Source of the DNA: Monoplex corrugatus
Taxonomy: Eukaryota > Mollusca > Gastropoda > Littorinimorpha > Ranellidae
Direction: 5' to 3'
NCBI GenBank assembly: GCA_030674185.1
Contig: CM060307.1
Coordinates: 53,700,942-53,764,941 of the forward strand
Length of the DNA stretch: 64,000 nucleotides
Part shown: in pieces, positions 53,845-64,000 of the stretch
How the letters are laid out: each line of letters begins with the position of its first letter
Position numbering within the stretch: the stretch's first letter is position 1
Notes under the pieces: model-generated
Seen by the model: only the letters and a program-made list of their open reading frames with translations
Database searches by the model: none
Told to the model about the DNA's origin: nothing
Position numbers and translations under genes: made by a program

Positions 53845-53919
53845 ATGAACGGCCAGGCGAAAATTTCTTCTTTCTTCACTAAAAATTCCGCCAAGAGGAC
53901 AGTGTCTCCAAGCCGTGAG
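53845..53919 (+). CDS. UNG exon 1
   Basis: From ATG at 53845-53847 ([14 protein letters not shown]) to donor GTTTGT after 53919, phase 0. The motif Q-x-x-I-x-x-F-F is the PCNA-interacting box found at the start of nuclear UNG2. The same frame is open upstream with ATGs at 53800 (MLKQFYCSFVRSQSI) and 53713. A form starting at 53800 would add 15 residues with basic and aromatic residues but no acid, which resembles a mitochondrial presequence. Confidence 0.88.
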
Positions 53920-56590
53920 GTTTGTTACATTGAGTCGGAGTTTAACTCGTTTTCTGGGCTAGGATAGGCCTACTCGCCACTCGGCTACTGTTTCCTGACA
54001 TTAGTGACAGGGGTGATACTTACGGTAACCGTATCAGAGACAGTAGCGTATGTGATCGCGAAGATTATCATAGATTATGTTCGTATGTTACATTACATTG
54101 AGTGTCGAATGTGAAACAGTTTTCGTCTTTCTGACATCGATAGTGGGGATGCATTATTATTATATATGATTATTATGGATGGTCATGATTATCGATTATG
54201 ATTATCAGAATGATTAGGCCATTCATTAAATGATTAATAATTGAAGTAGACCTTAAATAGTTAATGAGCAGGCCAAATTTAGAAATTACCATGCACATTC
54301 TCTGATGCTAAATGTGAATCAGTATATCACTGAATGGCATCTTAGTTTGCATCTCTTTGGCTGACTTGTCACATCCAGTGCATCTCACTGACTGTTACCC
54401 TCTGCATCCTCATGCGCGCGCCACACCACACACACACACCACACACGAGTGTACATGCGCATGCCTGCATGGTTACATTTCTGTGCAGTGACAACATATA
54501 TATATAGCAGAAACTGAATAGGGAAAGTAAGCTTACATTTTTCATTCCATAGTGCATTAGGTTAAACATCAAGAGCACAGTAAAATTGTGTAGCTAAAAG
54601 ACGAGATTTTTTCCAATCTCCCAGGTCAGCGAGTGTCCAGATGTGCCAAAACTTAAGATCCTGTGTAACTGCTATAAGTCATCAGTGTCTGCCTTATGCC
54701 TTATGGAAACACGAAAACACCCAGCATACATGCCTACCAAAGATGCAGACTGTGCAACAACATAATGGAATGTGGGTTTGCTCGCCAAACATCTTGAGTT
54801 CTCTATGCTCCACAAAAATGTCTGATTATATGTACTGTGCAGAGACAGAGACAGTTTGGAAGAATGATACGAGTTATGACTTATGATATCATGCTGATAT
54901 GAGTTATGACGTATGATATCATGCTGATACTAATGTAGTAGGCTCCGTACTTGTTTAAATATTCTTCAGTCAGTTCTTCTACTCAAATTGTTTCATGTAT
55001 AAAGTATCATTATTTCTGTGTGAGGTTTTTCTATGCACCGTCCTTTCAGTGGCTTACAAGTACTGAAGGTTTTTAAATCAGGATGAAATAGTAGTAGTAG
55101 TAGTAAGATGAAGTTGTAGGAGTAGCAGCAGCTGTATTTTTATTGGTGTGAAAAATATCTTTTAACATATTTTCTTCTGTGCATCCCCTCCCCAGGATGC
55201 AGCAGAAAACAAGAAACCAAAGCTGTCGGAGCCCAACATTAATTCAACTGCTTCAACCAATTTGAAACAGACCAGTCCACCATGCTCTCCAGCAAAATCA
55301 TCTCCTGCCCCACAGTTGGTCCTGACTCCAGAACAAAAAGAGCGCATGGAAGCCAACAAGAGAGCAGCTCTTGTACGGAAGCAAGAAAAGGAGAACACCA
55401 GTGTTGGAGACAGTTTGGTGAAAAACATGGGATCATCATGGCAAACTGCGCTGAGTGCTGAATTTTCGAAAGCTTACTTCAAGGAGGTCAGCTCTTCTGT
55501 TAATTTGCAGGGATTTCTTTACATGTATTCATTGTTTTGAAAGCTTACAGGTGTCTGGAAAGGACATAAAAGAGGTCATGAGGTTTAGTGCACTATATGA
55601 CAAACTGACCTTGATAATTATGAAATCGGTGTGTTCTTAGGAGACAATGAAGTTGCTATAACTTTGAGTGTCCTAACTAGAACTTATTTAGACATTAAGG
55701 TCATTTATTTCTTTATAGTTTAGTCATGCACGGCTGTTCCCGAGCAAGATTTTAGTTTGAGAGCAGGAGCGGCGAGGGGGATGGGAGGGGAGAGATAAAC
55801 GATAACCAGATGTGGACTCTCAAGTGGCAGCTGGTCAGTTGAGCGCTCTGCACAGAGCAGTGTGTGAGTGCAACGCGCTGAGCTGTCAAAAGGGAACCGC
55901 AGGTGTCAGTGATACAAGACTCGTAGCAAGGCCAGTTAACTTTTTATGGCATTGTAGTACATGGGTAGGTTGCAAAAACATTAAATTACAAAGTCTAAAT
56001 TTCACCAAGAGAAATATGAACAATATAACCAAACGCAGGAATGACTCATGTAGAAACTGATATCAGGCATGCAGAAAAAAATTAGATATAACAGCTCTTT
56101 TGCTTGCAAAGATCAGATGACTGACAGAAGAAAACCACATATGTAAAATAAAAAATCCAATTTAAATGACAAACTGTTCATGCACCTGCAGTTTTACAAC
56201 ATTCATATTTTCAGAGATGTTAGTTGCATGTGTGGACAACACCAAACTTACCGAATAAGCATTTGGTTGTCCGCAAGGATCGTTATCAGCTTGTTTAGTA
56301 AGTATCCCATCACTTTGATATGGCACAGATTTCTCTCACAGTACAAGGCAGCAGCCTTCTTTCACACAATGCAGAGGCTGACTATACAGGCTTACGTAGC
56401 CTCAACACTAACTGTCTTTTAATACAGAACCAGCAGACATCCATTTGCCAGTTGTTATTACCACTTCCGTCACAGATACACACGCACAACTACTAAAATA
56501 CGGCAAATATACACACTAACAACAACAACGAATAACAGGGGAAAAAAACAGTTTCAGTAAAAAAAATCTAAATAAAACGACGAAACTGAA

Positions 56591-56669
<79 letters not shown>

Positions 56670-59600
56670 ACACAACACAACACACACACAACATATACAA
56701 AAAACAAACAAAAAAGCAAACAAAACAAAAACATACACAAAAAACAAACAAAAAAGCAAACAAAACAAAACAAAACAAAAATCACAACGAAAACAAAAGT
56801 GACAAAAGAAATTAAACAAAACAGCAACAAAAACAAAAGAGACAACAACAGGAAAACAACAACTTAAAAACATTTTCACTCACGTACTGTCTCCCGTTTC
56901 ACATGAAATAATTCCAGTATAGAAAGGCAGATGAAATACACCAAAACACACACACACACACACAGTGAGAAATGATGACACTCACTTACACTCTATAAGT
57001 AAAGCACAAACTCAAACTATATAACCAAATGAATAATTAATAGCTGCACTCGGACAAATGATAAATAAACAATAAGGATTCCAAAAAATGAATTGACAAA
57101 GTGTGCACAATTTTGTTCTACACAACGCCAAAGTTGATGATAAAATGGCTTAATCACTGTACAGCGCAGTATTAATCCTCTGTTTCCCTTGCCACTAGAC
57201 TAAGGAATGCGGAAACATAGTTACGGGGCAAGGGCGGACGTTGATATCTTACATCTGGTGCCATGTTGGCCGACCAAACTAAAAGGCGAGAAAGTGAGCT
57301 ACTGAAACAGCCGTGCATGGGATTCTGGGAATTATACTGTGCTTAGTGAAAGTATGAAATGATAAACAGAAAATTTGATATTTTGTTGTTTTTTGTTGTT
57401 GTTGTTGTTTTGTTTTTCATGATGCAAGATAATACTGTCTAGTTTCCCGAAAAAGGGAGGTAGACTCTCGAGATCTCAAGTATACATAAGGTTTATGCTC
57501 GGGTCTATAAAGCTATGATATCTAGTCATGTTTGTGTTATGTTTCCATCGCAAGGTATTTATGGAGTACATAGAATCATGTACTGTGCTTAGACACTATT
57601 TCTGAACAAACTCAGTCTTACACTTGCTCATTGGGATACCTTTCAATTGTTAATCAACATTTTGTTTTTAATTCCATCTTATTTCTATGTTATCCATCTA
57701 AATTGTCATCAGTGAGTGTCATTTGTATGGATAATGGTATAAAAAAAAATTGGATTAAAGTACTCCTGAAAGTTTGATCCAGATAATTTGATATCTATAA
57801 TTTCAAAAATTCAAGTCTTATAATGCAGACCTGTTGCTTTGCCATTTTACAAGAATTTATTTGTGATTGAATTCTGATTGTATGAACAGCTGAACAAGTT
57901 TGTGTCAGAAGAGCGGAGAAAAGGCAAGGTGTACCCTCCTGCAGACCAAGTCTTCACATGGACCCAGACTTGTAAAATCAGTGATGTGAGTGATGATGCC
58001 TGTTTATCTTATCAGTCAATTATGCCTGTATGCTTGCGCATACGCGCACACACACATACACACACGTTTGTACGTTTATTTTTTTATGTGTGTGTGTATA
58101 TTAGACAAAATTAGAGTACTCATTGGTTATGGTACTGGTTCCAAGTATAGACCACTTGTCTAGTCCGCCTTCTTTTCACGGTGTCTTTTTACCTGCACCG
58201 AGCTCACGTTTCTGACTGAAATTGAGAAGCCACAAAAGCATGTTTAGATTAACAGTAGCCTGTTTTGTCACTTTAATTGAAAATATAAAAATTGTTTCAG
58301 TGTTCACCTATACCATGGCATTTGATGTGTATAATATATATATATACTTGGGGGGTGGATTTGTCAGGTTTGAAATTTAACTGATCAAGCTTCAACCATA
58401 CTCCTTTTGAAGCAGCTGAGTTGACAAAGATGTTTATCACTCTAACAGATTTATATTATATAACACAGCTGTAAGCATGACACAGCTGAGAACTTGACAC
58501 ATCTTAGTACTGCACTGCTATTAATGTATTATCTTCATTGTCTAAGACGAAAATGTACACATCAGCAGCATGAGTTATCTTTTCCTCCTTTTCAATCTCA
58601 CATTAAATTCACCATTAATTGCCATAATTCTCATCATCAGCTTATTTGTGCACTTTTGATATTGCATAATAATTCAGTTGCTGTGTGTCAAGAGCTACCA
58701 TATTGTTGGTGGTCATTTTATGTTTCAAGGTCAGGTGTGATTTGAATCTGTTGACTGGAATATGTGCAGGTGAAAGTGGTGATTCTTGGACAGGACCCTT
58801 ATCATGGACCTGGACAGGCGCATGGTCAGTGAAAACAGCATCCTTATCTTGAGAATGTAGAGTGACACGTGATTTCTGCCACAGGTGGTGAAGCAAAGAT
58901 ACAGAATTACCATCTGTTTGTTGTCTGCAATGCTTTAAAGGCAGTGTGTGTTTGAGTGGAGCCAGAAGCACAGCAAATCATTTGGTTGATGAAGGTCATA
59001 TGAACTTGAATGACCAAAGTTTACTAATATAGCAGACAGGAATTCTGTATTTTTCCTTTATCAGAATCCGTACTTGTTAAGCGTATGTACTTCTGGATAA
59101 CAAACTCTCCTTGACCTTGATATAATATTGATAATCTTCTTTTTTCCTTGCTTGGTAATTTCTGTCCTTTCAAGCAATCAGATACAAGTATTTGATTGTC
59201 AACACTCATGAAAAAAAAAAAGGAGGAAAACATGAGTCATGATGCCAATACCCAAGGGTATGGTTCTCCCTGCCAACAAGTAAAACACAACTAATACAAG
59301 AGATTCATAATAAATCTGTTTTGTAACTTAAAGTGCACTTCCTACAAACATTACAGTACACTTCCTACAGGCATAAGAGGACCTCCCACCCCATCTGCCG
59401 CTTCTTGGGTACATGCGTACGCATATTCAGTTGATTTGTTACTGTTTTTAAGTACTCATTCAATTTATTTCATCTTTTCAGTTTTTTTTTAATTGATATC
59501 CGAGATTTCAAATGATACTTTAATCTTGAATTCCAGCAAATTACAATAATGATGAATTTTTCATTTATTTATTGTTTTGAATCAGGTCACATTTTTTTTA

Positions 59601-60489
59601 TGTATGCATGTTTTTATGTTCTGCTAAAGGTAGATATAATGATGGTATTGTTTGTGAGCTAATTGCATTACAATGGTCTCTGCATATGCATGTTTCATGG
59701 TTACAGGTCTGTGTTTCAGTGTGCAGAAGGGAATTGCACCTCCTCCCAGGTATGTTTTTCTTTCAAAGCCACTTATGAATTAATGAATGACATGAAGAAT
59801 GACAACAGTAGTCATAGTGATAATATAGACAATGTTGAGTTAGAGAGAGAATATGTAAGTAAAAGGAGTGCAGTATCTGAAGATTTTTTGACAGCTTCGC
59901 CCAGTAATTTCATGTTATATTGGTTCTAAAACAACCTTCATTTTAGGAAGGTCTTGTGACAGTCTAGTTCAATAATTGCTAATTATATTGTTATTTCTAA
60001 TTCATTAGTACTTTTACAGTTTTAATGATATGAGTAAAGAATAACTGTAGATGTAATTTTTCACTTTATCAAGAAATTTTCTCAGCATACATGATTGTCA
60101 AAAACTACAGCAGCAGAAGGGTCAATATATTTTTTTTCATGTCGATATCTAATAGGTGTCAGAAACGGTGCAGATTATCAGTTTCAGGTTTACTGACACT
60201 GTTGTCTGTGTCAGTTTATCATTGTAATTGTAGTTGCTGTGTGGTTACACTGCTGTGAGAGGGTGATGACATGATTGTTTGTCTGTGTCTTGTGTTTCTT
60301 TTTGATTATTCATCGAGTGTCCATTTGGTGTTTGTTTGCTTTCAGTTAGATGTTATTTTTCATTACTTGTTTTCATATATAGATTTGCTGTGTCTTGCAG
60401 CTTGGAGAACATGTACAAAGAACTGACTACAGACATTGAAGGGTTTAAACATCCTGGACATGGTAACCTGACGGGCTGGGCAAAACAAG
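53845..60489 (+). CDS. Uracil-DNA glycosylase, exons 1-6 (gene continues past the window)
   Basis: UNG removes uracil from DNA by cleaving the N-glycosidic bond, the first step of base-excision repair. The exons are 53845-53919, 55196-55486, 57890-57985, 58770-58824, 59707-59749 and 60401-60489, all phase-consistent with GT-AG borders. Visible features are an N-terminal PCNA-binding box QAKISSFF, a disordered Pro/Ser-rich region, the RPA-binding-like helix [25 protein letters not shown], the catalytic loop GQDPYHG (Asp activates water), GLCFSVQ, APPPS (the Pro-rich loop) and ENMYKEL...[10 protein letters not shown]. Exons for the Leu-intercalation loop and the HPSPLS motif are missing and must lie to the right of 64000, after the hAT element. 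The gene is divergent from P450. Confidence 0.95.
55196..55486 (+). CDS. UNG exon 2
   Basis: A 291-bp exon, phase 0 at both ends, with acceptor CTCCCCAG and donor GTCAGC. It encodes [10 protein letters not shown], a Ser/Pro/Thr-rich linker, then [20 protein letters not shown] and [17 protein letters not shown]. The basic helix matches the RPA-binding segment of animal UNG2, and the last block is the start of the catalytic domain. Confidence 0.96.
55725..57319. mobile_element. Possible DNA transposon with short inverted ends
   Basis: CATGCACGGCTGTT at 55725-55738 has its complement at the right end (57306-57319). Inside, TTTTAGTTTG near 55755 has its complement near 57275, so the inverted ends extend about 45 bp with a gap. 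The 1.6-kb interior has no transposase frame and includes the CA and AAACA-rich repeat at 56587-56830. No target duplication was clear. Confidence 0.4.
56587..56830. repeat. CA then AAACA-rich microsatellite
   Basis: Perfect CA run (56593-56664) followed by CAACA/AAACA/AAAAC-type repeats to about 56830. A duplicate of CAAAAAACAAACAAAAAAGC occurs twice. Confidence 0.9.
57890..57985 (+). CDS. UNG exon 3
   Basis: A 96-bp exon, phase 0 at both ends, with acceptor TGAACAG and donor GTGAGT. It encodes [36 protein letters not shown]-x-x-x-V-F-x-W is characteristic of family 1 uracil-DNA glycosylases. Confidence 0.96.
58770..58824 (+). CDS. UNG exon 4: catalytic water-activating loop
   Basis: A 55-bp exon with acceptor TGTGCAG and donor GTCAGT. 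It begins in phase 0 and leaves one base of a Gly codon. It encodes [25 protein letters not shown] is the invariant motif; its Asp activates the attacking water, and Gln and Tyr line the uracil pocket. Confidence 0.97.
59707..59749 (+). CDS. UNG exon 5 (43 bp)
   Basis: Acceptor GGTTACAG and donor GTATGT. It completes a Gly codon and leaves two bases of a Ser codon. It encodes [13 protein letters not shown]. The Phe in LCFS stacks on uracil, and the APPPS loop compresses the DNA backbone. Confidence 0.96.
60401..60489 (+). CDS. UNG exon 6
   Basis: An 89-bp exon with acceptor GTCTTGCAG and donor GTTTGA. It completes the Ser codon and leaves one base of a Gly codon. It encodes [29 protein letters not shown]. 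This is the family block S-L-x-N-x-x-K-E-L followed by G-x-L-x-x-W-A-x-Q-G. The next exon is outside the window. Confidence 0.96.
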
Positions 60490-60924
60490 GTTTGATATGT
60501 TATTTACTATCCTTTACCTGCAGCATCGTATGTTCTTGCGAGTTTTGGTCTCATTTCAAGGCCTGTGTTAAGCTATATATTATGGCATCTCGGTAGTGTT
60601 CATCTGTTGGAACTTGGGGGAAAAATGCAGCATATACACACCTAAATGAAAGTTTTTATTATACCTCGCACTATATGTGTGAAAAAGAAAACAAAGAGCT
60701 GATCCACAGACCTGCCAACCAGTACGATTTTGGCGTATTATTTTACGATCATAATTAAATAATACTAAATTACGATCGAGTAAAAAATGATACGATGCAA
60801 AAAAACAAAAACAAAAAAAAAAACGATTATAGGTCTAGTAGTGACTTTGAGCCGAGAGCGCCACTGAGAAGACAATCACGATCGGTAAACAAGTGGACTA
60901 TGGGCGCAGCCATGTTTGTTATTA

Positions 60925-61010
60925 TAAATGAGAATCTCGTCAAACGAGAGTCTCGTACTGGGTCAAACGAAAGTCTCGTACCGACTGTGAGACTTCCGTT
61001 TTTGCAAAAA
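60925..61010 (+). repeat. Short tandem motif before the hAT transposase start
   Basis: GTCAAACGAGAGTCTCGTAC and GTCAAACGAAAGTCTCGTAC lie 25 bp apart just upstream of the ATG. Each contains the inverted pair CGAGAGTCTCG or a near copy. They may be promoter elements or transposase-binding sites. Confidence 0.5.
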
Positions 61011-61014
61011 GAAA

Positions 61015-63102
61015 ATGGCGACACGAGGTAGACCGCGTGGTAGTGGCAAAGGAAAACGTGGTGGTGAAGCTGCTTTGGGCACTGGCAGTGAAAGTGTACA
61101 GAAAAAGGCAAAAAGAGAACAAAAGTTCATCCAGTCGTACTCACAAGAGTACCCATGCATCACTGCATCGAAAGTGGGAAGCACATATGCAAGGTGCAGT
61201 GCTTGTGAGTTCGATTTTCTAGTTTCGCATGGCGGGATCGACGATGTAAAAAAGCACGTGACTTCGTTGAGGCACATTGCAAAGGCATCAGCCTTAAGAA
61301 ACACCTCTTCTCTTGTTGATTATATTCAAAGAACTGAAGATACTGATCTCCAGCCCATTCGTGCAGAGGCATATTTCACGGCGTTTTTGGTGGAACACAA
61401 CGTGCCACTTTCAGCCTCTGACCATGCTGGACAGTTGTTTAAGAAGATGTTTCCTGACAGCAACATAGCAGATACCTACAGTTCTGCAAGAACAAAAACC
61501 ACATCCATTGTGAAGGAATGTGCTGAAGATAGTAAGGCTGAACTTGTGCAATGCATGAAGGGACCCTTTGTGTTAGGTACTGATGGTAGTCAGGAGGGGG
61601 AAGACAAGTTCTTTCCCATTGTTGTGAGAGCTGTGGATCCCCATGGAACTATCAAAACTGAACTGCTCAGTGTCCCCTCATGTGAGACGTCAGCCACTGG
61701 AGAACACATCTTTCAGTTGTTGGACTCTGAGCTAAGGGCTTACCAGATAGACTGGAGGAACTGCCTGGCATTTGTAACCGACAATGCCAATGTTATGATT
61801 GGGGTCAACAAAGGTGTCATCTCGTTCATCAGAGACAAGCATCCAGAGACCTTCTTGGCCAGATGTGTATGCCATCTCCTTAGTCTGACTGTGAAGAAAG
61901 CCATGAAGGAGTCTAGCTAGTTTGACCTTGATGACACAATGCGTCAACTGGCCTGGTATTTCTCCAAGAGCACTGGCAGACAGCAACGCCTGAAGCAGAT
62001 CCAGAAGGAACTAGGCTTGCCAGAGCACAAGGTTGTTGAGCATGTTCCCACCCGATGGCTCTCTCTTGGGGCTGCCTTGGACAGAGCAGTTGAGCAGTGG
62101 AACGCTTTGGACAAATTCTTCAAGGAAGAATGCAGTGTGAAGACATCACATGCTTCAAGTACATCTAGTTCTGACCCACCTATGAGGCAAAAACTCGGGG
62201 ATTTCTTCCGGCGCAAGACCACCAAATTGTATGTCTTGTTCTATGCAACAGTCTTGGAGGTGTTCAACCAAGTCAACAAACTTGAACAGACCGACAGCGC
62301 CAGAATCCATCTGATCAAGAGAGACATGGAACGACTGTACAGACGCCTGCTTGTCAGTTATCTGAAGCCAGCTGCTCTGAACAATGGGGCCCTGATGGAT
62401 GTGGATTTCAAATCCTCATACAACATGAAGCGTGAAGACATCTTCATTGGTAGCACCACCCGAGAACACCTGGACTGTGTGGAAAGTAAGCAGCAGCAGA
62501 TCTTCATGGAGAATGTGAAGACATTCTACAAGGAGGCATGCAAGTACATGAAAGAGAAGCTGAACCCGGCCGAGGAAACTCTATGGAAACATGCAGAGCT
62601 TGCGGATGTGAACCTGCAGAAGTCAGTTCAAGCATCTTCTTTGAAATACTTCTTGAAGAAGTTCCCATGCACTCTGCCACCTAACACAACCCCTGATGAG
62701 CTGGAGGGAGAGTTTCTGGAGTACCAGGCAGCAGAACTTCCACCTGTGGTGTTGAACCAGCCATCAGCAGAACTGCAGTGGAAGGAGATTGGTGCCATGA
62801 AAGATCACAATGGTGCCACTAGACTGAAACATCTGTCCCAGTTCATGCTGTCAATTCTCCTCATCCCTGTGTCCAACTGTGGGTGTGAGAGAATCTTCAG
62901 TCAAGTGCGAAGAAACAAGACTGACTTTCGGGGATCCATAGGGGCAAAGACATTGGATGCTCTCATGGTTCTGAAGTCCAAGAAAGGGGGCCCATGCTAC
63001 AAAGCAGTGTTCTCTGATGAGCTCTTGAAAAAGTGCAAGTCAGCTACCAAAAGGCAGCACACTGAGCACAGTGCAACAAGCTCTACCGACACAACTCAGT
63101 AA
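61015..63102 (+). CDS. hAT transposase with BED zinc finger, one in-frame stop
   Basis: A frame of 695 codons from an ATG in good context (AAAATGG) to TAA at 63100-63102, interrupted only by TAG at 61918-61920 (after KKAMKESS). The N-terminus is basic (RGRPRGSGKGKRG). A BED-type zinc finger follows (CSACEFDF...DDVKKHVTSLRH, about residues 62-85). The catalytic RNase-H-like core has GTDGSQEGEDKFFPIVVR and FVTDNANVMIG for the acidic residues, and a CVCHLLSLT block. The C-terminal hAT dimerisation region has LIPVSNCGCERIFSQVRRNK and a KTLDALMVLK segment. The single stop makes it a recent pseudogene, or a read-through or polymorphic allele. Confidence 0.93.
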
Positions 63103-63479
63103 CTTTCAAAGTGTGCCTTGTTGGCTTCAAATTGTCATTTTGACAATGCAGTTTGTAGCGAAGCAGACATTAGAATTTATGTTTTTTGAGTGAATCATAT
63201 GTGATTGTGCCTCAGTGGAGACAGACACTGGAACTCATAGTGATCAATATATGTGGAAAACAGACACTTGAACTCAGAATTTGTGATGCATGTGAAAAAA
63301 GACATTAGAAGTGATACATGTGAAAATATGTGTTCCTGGAGCCACAAATGACGAGACGAATCTACTTTATAATGAGATATATAATTCTTTGTATACTTGG
63401 AATACTACTGTTTTTGAAAAAATAACTATAAAAAATTTATAAAGGTACTATTGCAGGCTTAGAGGGGTTGGCAGGTCTG

Positions 63480-64000
63480 GATCCATCAGTGTATAACTTG
63501 TACACTTCACTTAATGTTTCCTCTCCCTCACCCTATTCAGCAGCTGCCTACTGTGGACAGGGTGAAGGCGTGAAATGATGTTCAGTATGTTGTGCAGGTT
63601 TATACATTAATACCAAAATGTTTATATGCCAATTGCTAAATCGATTACAGGAGAAAAGGAAAAGTGCACTTTGTCCAAAATCATAGTACATATACCAAGT
63701 CCAAAACAAGTGCGACTGCCCGCGTCCAAGCAAACAGGAACCAGAAAAACAAGAAAATCGAATCAGAACACATATTCAACACAAGACAAGACAGGCGCAA
63801 ATTTTCGGCCAACTGGCCTTTGTCAAGCGCGAATGCACGATCACAAACAAACACCAAACACAAAAATCATGCGAAAAAGACTAAAACTTCCCTGCTGCCT
63901 CGTCCAGTGGGTAAAAAAGGGACTAAATGAAATCTCAAATTTGCGCCTGTCTTGTCTTGTTGTGTTGAATACGCGTTCTGATTCGATTTGAGATTTCATT
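63480..64000. other. UNG intron 6 continuing to the window edge
   Basis: It contains a MITE arm fragment (about 63530-63580) and a fold-back repeat. UNG exon 7 is not in this stretch. Confidence 0.6.
63755..63989. repeat. Fold-back repeat with arms of about 50 bp
   Basis: 63755-63804 (AAATCGAATCAGAAC...GGCGCAAATTT) is complementary to 63937-63989 with few mismatches. A further arm, AATGAAATCTCAAAT at about 63926-63940, pairs with ATTTGAGATTTCATT at 63986-64000. GGCCAACTGGCC lies between. A related piece is at 7258-7315. Confidence 0.75.

Larger units (their letters stand above)
55487..57889 (+). other. UNG intron 2 with a possible DNA transposon
   Basis: 2.4 kb. It contains the inverted-end segment at 55725-57319 and a CA microsatellite. 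No exon seen. Confidence 0.7.
60707..63479 (+). mobile_element. hAT-superfamily DNA transposon, nearly intact
   Basis: A 2,773-bp element. The ends are perfect 14-bp inverted repeats CAGACCTGCCAACC (60707-60720) and its complement (63466-63479). They are flanked by GATCCA on both sides (60701-60706 and 63480-63485), a 6-bp target duplication. One transposase gene fills most of it. Classical hAT elements duplicate 8 bp; hAT-type groups with 5- or 6-bp duplications are also described. It is inserted in the UNG intron after exon 6 in the same orientation as the host gene. Confidence 0.92.

Noticed and set aside
63480..64000. UNG exon 7
   Set aside because: I searched for the block that should follow WAKQG and for the HPSPLS motif but no frame here contains either. 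The exon must lie beyond the window.

Overview
This looks like animal nuclear DNA, most likely from a mollusc and perhaps a gastropod. The case for that rests on split genes with GT-AG introns, very dense CA/GT and other microsatellites, L2/CR1-group and RTE-group LINEs, tRNA-derived SINEs, and a Ginger1 and a hAT DNA transposon. The species assignment is inference. No bacterial, viral or organellar gene organisation is visible.

Three host genes are supported. (1) At the left edge are the last two coding exons (+ strand, 1252-1394 and 3352-3444) of an unrecognised protein that ends in one hydrophobic C-terminal helix. (2) A cytochrome P450 gene runs on the minus strand from 50150 down to 8515. 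I could assemble it as 11 coding exons, about 450 residues, across 41.6 kb. All junctions keep phase except exon 2 to exon 3. It has a standard haem loop (FGQGPRCCLG) and K-helix (EVQR) but lacks the acid-threonine pair of the I-helix, has no N-terminal membrane anchor, and carries a Ser/Asp-rich tail. (3) The uracil-DNA glycosylase gene (UNG) is on the plus strand. Six exons lie between 53845 (or an upstream in-frame ATG at 53800 or 53713) and 60489, and the rest runs off the right edge. The P450 and UNG genes are divergent, with about 3.5 kb between them.

The P450 introns have absorbed most of the mobile and repetitive DNA. The last intron holds a complete Ginger1 element (9272-15212) with CCGG target duplications, a decayed integrase-GPY-OTU transposase and a nested SINE. 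The 20-kb intron between exons 9 and 8 holds a 36-bp minisatellite (21.5-22.9 kb), a 28-bp minisatellite (23.2-23.8 kb), a 58-bp satellite of about 120 copies (24.4-31.5 and 32.6-32.85 kb) split by an L2-group LINE, and two other L2-group LINE copies. Other introns carry SINEs, a TTAA-flanked MITE, an RTE LINE and an L2-group LINE flanked by a duplication of about 58 bp. A hAT transposon with a single in-frame stop sits in the UNG intron after exon 6.

The window is therefore two ordinary metabolic/repair genes and one partial gene inside a transposon- and satellite-rich background. The least ordinary items are the P450 with the altered oxygen-activation site, the Ginger1 element with repeat-built termini, and the nearly intact hAT element.
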